Of a DNA stretch of 7,124 nucleotides, positions 1 to 5,890 are shown one piece after another. Source of the DNA: an uncultured Rhodospirillales bacterium (lineage in GTDB: Bacteria > Pseudomonadota > Alphaproteobacteria > ATCC43930 > CGMCC-115725). The position numbers and the translations under genes were made by a program. Below the pieces are notes generated by a model. It did no database searches, had not been told where the DNA came from, and worked only from the letters and a program-made list of their open reading frames with translations. The stretch spans positions 1-7,124 of the forward strand of contig CAIUCF010000545.1 of assembly GCA_903897565.1 (NCBI GenBank), in the 5' to 3' direction. The first letter of the stretch is position 1; every line of letters begins with the position of its first letter.

Positions 1-1017
1 CCAGGACGCGCCGAGGCCGAAATATTTCAGCCCATCGACCAGCGCGGCGATCGCCGCCTCGGGCAGCGCTTTGAAGACCACCGAAAACAACCCACACGCA
101 CCGCAGAAATCGCGCTGCCACAGGGCATGTCCGGCATCGCCCGGAAGCGCCGGATGAATGACCCGGGCGACCTCGGGCTGCTCCTGGAACCACCGCGCGA
201 GCAGCAGCCCCGTTTCCTGCTGTCGCGCGAGCCGCACGCCCATCGTCCGGAGCCCGCGTAGCGCAAGGTAAAGATCGTCGGGCCCGCAGCAATAGCCGAG
301 ATTATTCGACAGGCTACGCAACTGCGGCCCGAGCGCCTGCTGCGCCATCACCACACCAATCATGACATCGCTATGGCCCGATACGTATTTGGTCGCGGCC
401 TCGACCACCACATCGACGCCGTGGACGAACGGATTGAAATAGAGCGCGGTCGCCCAGGTATTGTCGATCACGACCTTGGCGCCCTTGGCATGGGCGGCAG
501 CGACAATGGCCGGGATATCCTGAATTTCGAGAGTGATCGAGCCTGGCGACTCGGTGAAGACGACGCTGGTGTTGTCCTGGATCAGCTCCGCGATGCCGGC
601 GCCGATCAGCGGATCGTAGTAGCTCGCCGTTACGCCGTAGCGCGCCAGCACCTGATTGCAGAGCCGCCGCGTCGGCGCGTAGACGCTATCGGTGATCAGC
701 ACATGATCGCCCGCCTTCGTCAGCCCGAGCATCGCGAGCGTGATCGCCGCGAGTCCCGACGGCACCGCGACGGCGCTATGGCAGCTGTAGAGCGATTCCA
801 TCGCGGTTTCGAAGGCGCGGCTGGTCGGCGTCCCTGACCGGCCATAGCTGTAGCCCTCGTAGCCCGGCTTCGACGCCTCGTTCCACTCGGCGAGCGTCGG
901 CTTGAGGATCGTCGAGGCGTGGTAAACCGGAGGATTGACGACGCCGTGATTGGCGTGGGGATCGAGCCCGGCGTGGGCGATCCGGGTCGCGATGCGGCTG
1001 TTGCTGTCTTCGGCCAT
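1..1017 (-). CDS. metC: Cystathionine beta-lyase (partial, C-terminus off the left edge)
   Basis: PLP-dependent enzyme of the Cys/Met metabolism family (PF01053), cleaving cystathionine to homocysteine, pyruvate and ammonia in methionine synthesis; cytoplasmic. Reading from the ATG at 1017, 339 codons stay open to base 1. Visible family residues are YGR (58-60, phosphate contact from the neighbouring subunit), SGLA (87-90), Tyr113, Asp185 (pairs with the PLP ring nitrogen) and Lys210 in the motif ATKYVSGHSD (the Schiff-base lysine). Asp185 and Lys210 have the same numbers as in E. coli MetC as I recall it, which supports the start chosen. The visible part stops at GASW, inside the conserved GxSWGG motif, so about 50-60 residues are missing outside the window. 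It is divergent from gluQ across 70 bp; only a weak GAG precedes the start. Cystathionine gamma-synthase or -lyase are close relatives, but the motif forms fit beta-lyase best. Confidence 0.93.
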   Translation of the reverse strand, partial: MAEDSNSRIATRIAHAGLDPHANHGVVNPPVYHASTILKPTLAEWNEASKPGYEGYSYGRSGTPTSRAFETAMESLYSCHSAVAVPSGLAAITLAMLGLTKAGDHVLITDSVYAPTRRLCNQVLARYGVTASYYDPLIGAGIAELIQDNTSVVFTESPGSITLEIQDIPAIVAAAHAKGAKVVIDNTWATALYFNPFVHGVDVVVEAATKYVSGHSDVMIGVVMAQQALGPQLRSLSNNLGYCCGPDDLYLALRGLRTMGVRLARQQETGLLLARWFQEQPEVARVIHPALPGDAGHALWQRDFCGACGLFSVVFKALPEAAIAALVDGLKYFGLGASW

Positions 1018-1087
1018 GGTACTCGTCTGTCAGGATGGTGGCATTTCCATCATTCCGCATCGCCGCCACGATGGCTATCTTCGTGCG

Positions 1088-1921
1088 ATGTCTGTGACGC
1101 GTTTTGCCCCGAGCCCGACCGGTCTTCTCCATCTCGGCCATGGCTACAGCGCCTTGTTCGCCCGCCGTCAGGCCGGCGCAGACGGGACGATGCGCCTGCG
1201 CATCGAAGATATCGACCGTAGCCGCTGCCGGCCGGCGTTCATTTCGGCGATCTTCGAGGATCTCGCGTGGCTCGGGCTCGACTGGCCGAAACCGGTGCGC
1301 CTGCAATCAGAGCATTTCCAGGAATACGGCGCCCAACTCGACCGGCTTGCCGCCCGGGATCTGCTCTATCCCTGTTTCTGCACACGAGCCCAGATCGCCG
1401 CAGAGGCGAGCGCCGCCCTCACGGCCCCCCATGGCAGCGCCCCGCTCTACCCCGGCAGCTGCAGAGCCCTCGCGCTCACTGAACGGCAGGACAGGATAGC
1501 GGCGGGAGAGGCACATGCCTGGCGGCTCGATGTCGCGGCGGCGGCGCATCAGGTCGGGCGGCTGACCTGGACGGACCTGACGCGTGGCGATTTGGTGGCG
1601 CAGCCCGAGCTGCTCGGCGACGTCGTGCTGTCACGTAGGGATTTTCCGGCCAGCTATCACCTCGCCGTCACCTGTGACGACGCGCTCGAAGGCATAGAGA
1701 TCGTCACCCGCGGCGAGGATTTGGTCGAGGCCACGCACCTGCATCGCCTGCTGCAGGCCCTGCTCGAGCTGCCGGTCCCGGTCTGGAACCACCACCCGCT
1801 GATCCGCGACGAATTCGGCGAACGCCTCGCCAAGCGACACAACGTCGCCAGCCTTAGGGACCTTCGGGATCAGGGGGTAACCGCAGCCGCGCTGCGGGCC
1901 CAGCTAGGGTTCCCGGATTAG
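1088..1921 (+). CDS. gluQ: Glutamyl-Q tRNA(Asp) synthetase
   Basis: A truncated glutamyl-tRNA synthetase paralogue (YadB/GluQRS) that attaches glutamate to the queuosine at the wobble position of tRNA-Asp, without an anticodon-binding domain. The 277-residue length is a little short of the usual 290-300. Residues 5-18 carry the FAPSPTG...HLGH class I signature (HIGH at 15-18), followed by RIEDIDR (38-44). A zinc site of the GluQRS type is visible as Cys96, Cys98, Tyr121 and Cys125, with the same Tyr-x3-Cys spacing as the E. coli enzyme. LAKRHNVASLR (247-257) takes the place of KMSKS. The frame stays open upstream to 950, but those codons run into metC on the opposite strand, and family members begin just before VTRFAPSP, so ATG 1088 is chosen despite a poor ribosome site. 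The 3' end overlaps the convergent Nudix gene by 18 bp. Confidence 0.94.
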   Translation: MSVTRFAPSPTGLLHLGHGYSALFARRQAGADGTMRLRIEDIDRSRCRPAFISAIFEDLAWLGLDWPKPVRLQSEHFQEYGAQLDRLAARDLLYPCFCTRAQIAAEASAALTAPHGSAPLYPGSCRALALTERQDRIAAGEAHAWRLDVAAAAHQVGRLTWTDLTRGDLVAQPELLGDVVLSRRDFPASYHLAVTCDDALEGIEIVTRGEDLVEATHLHRLLQALLELPVPVWNHHPLIRDEFGERLAKRHNVASLRDLRDQGVTAAALRAQLGFPD

Positions 1922-2770
1922 GCCGCCGCGCAGCGCGCCGACCAGGAAGGCGTGCTCCGGATCATCCGCGCCGATCAGGCCGTGCCGGAGGCCGAAATCG
2001 ATCACGGTGAGATTGACGTTGAATTTGAACAGATCGGTCGTCGCCACGAGTTCCAGACACTTGGTGGCCGGCATGCGTTCGAAGTAATCGAACTCGCCGT
2101 CGGTATTGCGTGGCGTGAAATCGTCCGGGACCTCGAGGTCATAAATGAACAATACGTCGTCCCGCATCCCCTCCGGCACCTCCAGGCGATAGCGGATTTC
2201 GCCTGCCGGGCGTGCGCCCTGGAGCAGCTCGGGCGTCATTGCAGCCTCCTCGGCGCCTTCCTTGATCAAGGTTTCAAGCACGCCATGGCCGCTCGCGATA
2301 CCTCCGGCGACGACGTTGTCGAGCTTGAACGGGTCGACTTTCTTGGTGGCCGAGCGATGGCCGATCCACATGCCGAGCCCGACCCCGTCGCGAAAATAGC
2401 CGTTGAGATGGACGCCGAATCCCTTGATGCCGAAGAACGGCAGCAGCCCGCGATCGAGTTCGAACCAGGGCACTTGTCCCCAATCGGCGACGGCCTGGAA
2501 CAATTCGTCACGGAACGGCGGCACGTGCCCGGCAGCAACCAGCGCCCGGCCGACCTGCTCGATGGCCGCGCCACGCGTCTCGAAATTCGTCAGCCAGTCG
2601 CCGAGCCGCACGGCGTCGTCGCTGACGCTGAAAACTTCCGTGAAACTGCCGAGAATCGGCAGCCTGTCGCGCCGTACCCAGCCTATCCGCTGATCACCGA
2701 CGATGAATGGCAGGAAGCGCCCGGGTTCCCAGGTGTTGCAGGCGAGAAGGTGTCGGGAGTACCGCGTCAT
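1904..2770 (-). CDS. DUF4743-Nudix hydrolase (Tnr3 / plant Nudix 20/24-like)
   Basis: A 288-residue protein with an N-terminal DUF4743-like region (about 1-125, beginning YSRHLLACN) followed by a Nudix domain. The Nudix box lies at 156-178: Gly156, then Lys170-Glu171 and Glu174-Glu175 occupy the metal-binding REUxEE positions. Two positions differ from the classical Gx5Ex7REUxEExGU: the first Glu is His162 and the Arg is Lys170. This two-part architecture is known from the Nudix part of yeast thiamine pyrophosphokinase Tnr3 and from plant Nudix 20/24, which hydrolyse damaged (oxy/oxo) thiamine diphosphate, so a thiamine-diphosphate clean-up role is a reasonable inference, not shown here. The start is fixed by family N-termini; there is no Shine-Dalgarno upstream. 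It ends inside the 3' end of gluQ and lies downstream of a terminated DUF465 gene, so it probably has its own promoter. Confidence 0.87.
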   Translation of the reverse strand: MTRYSRHLLACNTWEPGRFLPFIVGDQRIGWVRRDRLPILGSFTEVFSVSDDAVRLGDWLTNFETRGAAIEQVGRALVAAGHVPPFRDELFQAVADWGQVPWFELDRGLLPFFGIKGFGVHLNGYFRDGVGLGMWIGHRSATKKVDPFKLDNVVAGGIASGHGVLETLIKEGAEEAAMTPELLQGARPAGEIRYRLEVPEGMRDDVLFIYDLEVPDDFTPRNTDGEFDYFERMPATKCLELVATTDLFKFNVNLTVIDFGLRHGLIGADDPEHAFLVGALRGGLIREP

Positions 2771-2776
2771 GGGAGG

Positions 2777-2806
2777 AAGCTATGTCGCCGGGGTTGAAAT
2801 GGTCAA
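2777..2806 (-). promoter_or_regulatory. Candidate sigma70 promoter of the Nudix gene
   Basis: Read on the minus strand, TTGACC (2806-2801, five of six matches to TTGACA) is followed after 18 bp by TAGCTT (2782-2777, a weak -10). The expected start of transcription falls at or next to the A of the ATG at 2770. That would give a leaderless mRNA, which fits the absence of a ribosome site. The -10 match is poor, so this is tentative. Confidence 0.3.
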
Positions 2807-2834
2807 GGTTCGCGGGCCGCGCCCGGGCCAGGGC

Positions 2835-2868
2835 AAATAAAAAGGGCCGGAGGATCATCCCCGGCCCT
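2835..2868 (-). terminator. Rho-independent terminator of the first DUF465 gene
   Basis: On the minus strand the arms AGGGCCGG and CCGGCCCT enclose an inner GGA/TCC pairing with a TGA loop and one bulged T. The stem is followed directly by TTTTTATTT (complement of 2843-2835). It starts 27 bp after the stop codon of the DUF465 gene at 2896. GC stem plus T tract make it a textbook intrinsic terminator. On the plus strand no T tract follows, so it acts in one direction. Confidence 0.9.
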
Positions 2869-2895
2869 AATCGGTCAACCCTTATCGGGGATAAC

Positions 2896-3066
2896 TCAGG
2901 GGCGTCGCTCGAGTTCCGTGATCGAATCCTTGATTCGCAATTTTTCGCGCTTCAGTTCGTTCAGCTTGAAGGCGTCGGGGAGCGGCCGCGACGTCTCGCG
3001 GCTAATCGCGTTGTCGAGATTGGCATGTTTGGTCCGAAGCGTCCGGATATGATCTTCAACAGCCAT
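2896..3066 (-). CDS. YdcH-family (DUF465) small protein, paralogue A
   Basis: A 56-residue charged helical protein of the YdcH/DUF465 family, whose members fold as a helical hairpin; the molecular role is unknown. Typical features are the start VEDHIRTLRTKH (3-14), LD at 17-18, and the second-helix motif LNELKREKLRIKDSI (35-49) with heptad-like leucine/isoleucine spacing. The frame is open to an upstream ATG at 3102, but family members begin at M-x-VEDHI and the ATG at 3066 has the sequence TGAGG (3077-3073) six bases upstream, so 3066 is chosen. It is divergent from ubiX across 150 bp and is followed by a strong terminator, so it is most likely a single-gene transcription unit. A second family member lies at 3905-4108. 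Confidence 0.87.
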   Translation of the reverse strand: MAVEDHIRTLRTKHANLDNAISRETSRPLPDAFKLNELKREKLRIKDSITELERRP

Positions 3067-3204
3067 GTGATGCCTCACGAGCAAGTTTGTGGCAAAGTCC
3101 ACGCGAAAACCGTAACCCCATTGTCATGTTGCTCCAAGCCCCTAGATCCGGGTGGCTGGACCTCTCGGTTATGCGGCTCACGCTTGTCAAGTCTGACTTA
3201 TTTT

Positions 3205-3210
3205 AGGTGA
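3205..3210 (+). promoter_or_regulatory. Ribosome binding site of ubiX
   Basis: AGGTGA lies six bases before the ATG at 3217, in an AT-rich patch. It is one of the few good Shine-Dalgarno matches in the window and fixes the ubiX start. Confidence 0.75.
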
Positions 3211-3216
3211 TTCGGT

Positions 3217-3807
3217 ATGTCCACGCCCTCGCGTCTGATCATCGGTATTACCGGTGCGACTGGGATCCAATTCGGCATCCGCATGCTCGAATTGCTTAAG
3301 CCACTGCCCGTGACCACACATCTGGTGATGTCGGCGACCGCCGAAGTGGCGCTCGCCTATGAAACGACACGTAAGGTCGCCGAAATCCGGGAACTCGCCG
3401 ATGTCTGGCACCCGGTAAACGATCTCGGCGCCGCGATCTCGTCGGGTTCATTCAAGACCCTGGGCATGGTTGTCGCACCCTGCACGATCCGGACGATGTC
3501 GGAAATCGCGACCGGCGTCACCACCACCCTGCTGTCCCGCGCGGCGGATGTGGTACTCAAGGAGCGCCGCCGGCTGGTGCTGATGGTCCGCGAGACGCCG
3601 CTCCATACCGGACATCTGCGCACCATGACGCAATTGTCGGAGATGGGCGCGATCATTGCGCCGCCGGTGCCGGCATTCTACGCGGCGCCGCATACGCTCG
3701 AGGATATGGTCGACCACGCCGTCGGCCGGGTGCTCGACCTCTTCGACCTCGACACGAATGTCGTCAAACGCTGGGGAGAAGACGATCTGCCGCGGCGCCG
3801 GGTCTGA
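3217..3807 (+). CDS. ubiX: Flavin prenyltransferase UbiX
   Basis: UbiX/Pad1 family enzyme that joins a dimethylallyl group to FMN, making the prenyl-FMN cofactor for UbiD-type decarboxylases, classically in ubiquinone synthesis. The protein has 196 residues, the normal family size. A Rossmann-like GITGATG loop (10-16) opens the fold and SSGSFKT (75-81) follows. With a constant offset of 14 from Pseudomonas aeruginosa UbiX numbering (as I recall it), Arg108, Lys115, Arg125, Glu126, Tyr155, Arg171 and Trp186 match the substrate-binding and catalytic residues; Glu49 also matches. The Ser of the GASG loop is Thr15 here. No ubiD lies in the window, so the decarboxylase partner is elsewhere; a role with another UbiD-like decarboxylase cannot be excluded. 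It sits between two DUF465 genes. Confidence 0.94.
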   Translation: MSTPSRLIIGITGATGIQFGIRMLELLKPLPVTTHLVMSATAEVALAYETTRKVAEIRELADVWHPVNDLGAAISSGSFKTLGMVVAPCTIRTMSEIATGVTTTLLSRAADVVLKERRRLVLMVRETPLHTGHLRTMTQLSEMGAIIAPPVPAFYAAPHTLEDMVDHAVGRVLDLFDLDTNVVKRWGEDDLPRRRV

Positions 3808-3835
3808 CCTGGATGCGAGCGACGCGCGAAAGCGG

Positions 3836-3864
3836 CTGATTTTAATTTCCGGATTGCCTATAGT
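3836..3864 (+). promoter_or_regulatory. Candidate promoter of the second DUF465 gene
   Basis: CTGATT (3836-3841) and TATAGT (3859-3864, five of six matches to TATAAT) are separated by 17 bp, in the short AT-rich patch between ubiX and the DUF465 gene. Transcription would start near 3871, giving a leader of about 34 bases. The -35 element is weak, so read-through from ubiX remains possible. Confidence 0.4.
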
Positions 3865-3904
3865 CCCGCACCCATCCGGATCCAGCCCCTTTTCTTACTG
3901 TCCC

Positions 3905-4108
3905 ATGACCATCGAGACCGACACGATCAAGCAAAACCTGGCGACACTCCGTATGGAGCATCGGGATCTCGACGCCGTGATCGACCGTCTCGTCGAAGAT
4001 CCTGACGCCGACCAGCTTCAGATCCAGCGCCTGAAGAAGCGCAAGCTGGCCGTGAAGGATTTGATCGCGCGGCTGGACAGCCTGCTGCTGCCGGACATCA
4101 TCGCCTAG
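3905..4108 (+). CDS. YdcH-family (DUF465) small protein, paralogue B
   Basis: A 67-residue charged protein of the YdcH/DUF465 family, function unknown. It shares with paralogue A (2896-3066) the pattern TLRxxHxxLDxxI (residues 14-26 here) and LxxLKxxKLxxKDxIxxL (38-57), the two helices of the family hairpin, but ends with a hydrophobic tail LLLPDIIA. The frame is open upstream to 3656, inside ubiX; the ATG at 3905 follows the ubiX stop by 97 bp and gives a family-like N-terminus, so it is preferred. No Shine-Dalgarno sequence is visible, and Met17 is an alternative but would remove the first conserved residues. A promoter-like sequence precedes it, and two GC-rich hairpins follow the stop. 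Confidence 0.83.
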   Translation: MTIETDTIKQNLATLRMEHRDLDAVIDRLVEDPDADQLQIQRLKKRKLAVKDLIARLDSLLLPDIIA

Positions 4109-4111
4109 CTA

Positions 4112-4137
4112 CGCGAGCGCAGAACAGAGCGCTCGCG
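4112..4137. terminator. Perfect 9-bp hairpin between convergent genes
   Basis: CGCGAGCGC (4112-4120) and GCGCTCGCG (4129-4137) are exact inverted repeats around an 8-base loop, starting three bases after the stop of the second DUF465 gene. No T tract follows on either strand, so it is not a standard intrinsic terminator. It may mark transcript ends in concert with Rho or protect 3' ends of mRNA. Confidence 0.45.
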
Positions 4138-4140
4138 ACG

Positions 4141-4168
4141 CCCGACCCGGCGAGAACGCCGGATCGGG
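4141..4168. terminator. Second hairpin (5+6 bp stem) between convergent genes
   Basis: CCCGA-c-CCGGCG and CGCCGG-a-TCGGG (outer and inner arms, one C/A mismatch) close an AGAA loop. It stands three bases after the first hairpin and ten bases from the mlaC stop. As with the first, no T tract follows. Together they fill nearly the whole gap between the two convergent units and probably separate their transcripts. Confidence 0.45.
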
Positions 4169-4178
4169 AAGGCGATTG

Positions 4179-4793
4179 CTAGTTGCCGGAGACTTTCGTC
4201 TTCAGCATATCGATCAGCGCCTGGACATTACCGCCGCCATTCTCGATCACCGACCCGAATTCGTCGCGCTTGGTGACGCTCAGGCTCAGGTTCTCGGCGA
4301 CGACGTCGGTAATCTTATAGCCTGCCGGCGTATTCTCGACCCGCCACTCGATATTGATCATCGGGGCGCCGCCGCCACGATCGACCTGGCTTTCGACCGC
4401 GGTGATCGTCTCGTCGATCTTGTTTTGACCGACGACGGTGAATTTGACGTCGCCATAGGCTGTAAAACGGTCGGCGTAAATCGCGACGACGTATTGCCCG
4501 AAGACCTTTAGATAATCGGCCTTCTGAGCATCAGTCGCGACGCGCCAATAGCGTCCGAGCACGAACTTGCCGATATAGGGCACGTCGAAATTGTCGAAGA
4601 ACGCCGAGGACAGGGTCGATTTCCGGACCTCCGCGGAGATGCTCTTGTCGGCAACGATCTTCAGGACCCGGTCACCGAGATTCTGGATGAACTGGGTCGG
4701 CGCCGGGGCGGCCTGTGCCGGCGCGACGGCATTGGTGCCACCCGCGACGAGCATGAAGAGGATGGCGAAGACGCGGAACATCATGGGGCGCAT
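4179..4793 (-). CDS. mlaC: MlaC-family periplasmic phospholipid-binding protein
   Basis: Periplasmic carrier of the Mla (maintenance of lipid asymmetry) pathway, also called Ttg2D or toluene tolerance family, moving phospholipids between the MlaA complex in the outer membrane and the inner-membrane MlaFEDB transporter. From ATG 4793 it has 204 residues. Residues 1-28 are a Sec signal peptide (Arg2, Arg7, hydrophobic core 8-19, AQA cleavage site at 26-28). The mature part carries family patterns: FVLGRYWR (77-84), YLKVFGQYVV (94-103), and the C-terminal ITDVVAENLSLSVTKRDEF (161-179). The frame is open to 4856, but AGGAG seven bases before 4793 and the signal peptide fix the start. It follows mlaA by 59 bp in one operon, with a hairpin between them; mlaF, mlaE and mlaD are not next to it. 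Confidence 0.92.
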   Translation of the reverse strand: MRPMMFRVFAILFMLVAGGTNAVAPAQAAPAPTQFIQNLGDRVLKIVADKSISAEVRKSTLSSAFFDNFDVPYIGKFVLGRYWRVATDAQKADYLKVFGQYVVAIYADRFTAYGDVKFTVVGQNKIDETITAVESQVDRGGGAPMINIEWRVENTPAGYKITDVVAENLSLSVTKRDEFGSVIENGGGNVQALIDMLKTKVSGN

Positions 4794-4800
4794 CGATTTG

Positions 4801-4805
4801 CTCCT
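4801..4805 (-). promoter_or_regulatory. Ribosome binding site of mlaC
   Basis: AGGAG on the minus strand, seven bases before ATG 4793. It decides the start over the in-frame ATG 63 bases further upstream, which would overlap the end of mlaA by four bases and spoil the signal peptide. Confidence 0.8.
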
Positions 4806-4813
4806 GGGGTATT

Positions 4814-4832
4814 GAGCGGCACCGTGCCGCTC
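4814..4832 (-). promoter_or_regulatory. Perfect intercistronic hairpin between mlaA and mlaC
   Basis: GAGCGGCA and TGCCGCTC (4814-4821 and 4825-4832) form a perfect 8-bp stem with a 3-base loop, placed between the mlaA stop and the mlaC ribosome site (8 bases from it). It is not followed by a T tract on the minus strand. It could protect or process the mRNA and so set the ratio of MlaC to MlaA, or weakly attenuate. Confidence 0.5.
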
Positions 4833-4852
4833 GTTCGTCTCTATGAAGCCGA

Positions 4853-5848
4853 TCAATGCGATATTTTTGTGACCGCGTGCAAATCGTTCCGACCGTTCGT
4901 CACATTGGCGGGCAGAAACGACAGATCGGACGGGACGACGGCCTGTGTCGGGGTCATCGCCGCCCCGGCAGGGTCCAGGGAATCGGTGGGCAGGAACGCC
5001 TGTTGGTCGCCACCCGGCGTCCCCGCCGCGCCGGTCGACGCAAATGCCGAATGGACCTTGGCGTCGCGGACGAGACCGGCACGATGCTGCTGATACAGAC
5101 TGCGCACGGCGGCGTAGAAATCGAGCGAGCTGCGACGGAGTTCGTCCATATCGTCGATCCGCTGCGATTGGCCGTTGATCACGTCGGCACCGTCCTGGGC
5201 AATGCTGAACTCGGTCTTGATCCCGCTGCCGCGCAGCCCAAAGCCGACCGGATCGGCAAACGAATCGGCGACCTTGCCGGTCAGATCGCGCGGATCGGAG
5301 GGACCGAGCAGCGGCAGGACGAGGTAGGGGCCGGGGCCGACACCCCAGACACCGAGGGTCTGGCCGAAATCGGCTTCGTGGAACGGGATATGCGACGCAG
5401 CGCCGACATCGATCAGGCCGCCCAGCCCGCAGATGGTGTTCAGCCAGATTCGCGCGAACGTGTCGCCCGCTCGCTCGCCATTGCCCTGGAGACCGTCGTT
5501 CAACAGAATGACGGGGCTCTCGAGGTTATGAAGGATGTTCGTCACGCCCTTGCGGATCGGCGCCGGCACGTTGTCACGATACTTCTTCGCAACCGGCGTC
5601 AGAATATAGTCGCCCAGCTTCAGATCGACCGCCCAGATCACCCGGTTGCCCTTTTCCAGCGGATCGTTCGGGCCCTGCGCATGTTCGTCAAGGGCCGGCG
5701 ACGCCGATTGCGGCGCGTTCGAACAGGCGCCGAGCGACAATGCCGTGCTCGCGAACAGGCTGACGAGCAACATCTTCGTCGCGCGGGTTTGGACAACGCT
5801 GCGGTGGACTTGGTGCAACCAACGACAAAGCATCACTATGGTTCTCAT
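4853..5848 (-). CDS. mlaA: MlaA (VacJ) outer-membrane lipoprotein
   Basis: Lipoprotein of the Mla pathway that takes mislocalised phospholipids from the outer leaflet of the outer membrane and passes them to MlaC. Residues from the ATG at 5848: lipobox LGAC with Cys42, NDPLEKGNR (61-69), NLESPVILLNDGLQG (108-122), GLGGLIDV (141-148), FGQTLGVWGVGPGPY (161-175), LPLLGPSDPRD (178-188); all are MlaA hallmarks. The core ends near 255; about 75 further residues, rich in Ala, Pro, Thr and Ser, form a tail that many MlaA lack. The start is uncertain: ATG 5848, 5833 and 5773 are in frame. Starting at 5773 would leave a signal peptide without positive charge, so one of the longer forms, which include Arg and Lys just before the hydrophobic stretch, is preferred. 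First gene of the mlaA-mlaC operon. Confidence 0.92.
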   Translation of the reverse strand: MRTIVMLCRWLHQVHRSVVQTRATKMLLVSLFASTALSLGACSNAPQSASPALDEHAQGPNDPLEKGNRVIWAVDLKLGDYILTPVAKKYRDNVPAPIRKGVTNILHNLESPVILLNDGLQGNGERAGDTFARIWLNTICGLGGLIDVGAASHIPFHEADFGQTLGVWGVGPGPYLVLPLLGPSDPRDLTGKVADSFADPVGFGLRGSGIKTEFSIAQDGADVINGQSQRIDDMDELRRSSLDFYAAVRSLYQQHRAGLVRDAKVHSAFASTGAAGTPGGDQQAFLPTDSLDPAGAAMTPTQAVVPSDLSFLPANVTNGRNDLHAVTKISH

Positions 5849-5866
5849 CTTGCGGGCGGAGACGGC

Positions 5867-5882
5867 AGGGCGGAAACGCCCT
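5867..5882. repeat. Small inverted repeat in the mlaA leader
   Basis: AGGGCG and CGCCCT flank GAAA (plus strand), a perfect 6-bp stem. On the minus strand, where mlaA is transcribed, it lies 18-34 bases before the most upstream ATG and could shape access to the start. No Shine-Dalgarno is visible there, so its role is open. Confidence 0.35.
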
Positions 5883-5890
5883 CAGGTGTG

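Noticed and set aside
373..837. 154-codon plus-strand open frame
   Set aside because: Antisense to metC, which carries its PLP motif in the opposite frame.
776..1306. 176-codon minus-strand open frame across metC and gluQ
   Set aside because: Runs through metC in another frame and antisense to gluQ; Arg-rich translation without motifs.
1952..2797. 281-codon plus-strand open frame
   Set aside because: Antisense to the DUF4743-Nudix gene, which has real family motifs; the antisense translation has none.
3121..3148. TTGTCA-N16-TAGATC as promoter of ubiX
   Set aside because: The -10 matches in only three of six positions, so it is not listed as a feature.
5867..5882. GAAA tetraloop hairpin as part of a riboswitch
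   Set aside because: The GNRA loop exists only on the plus strand, while the leader of mlaA is transcribed from the minus strand, and no conserved riboswitch core was seen nearby.
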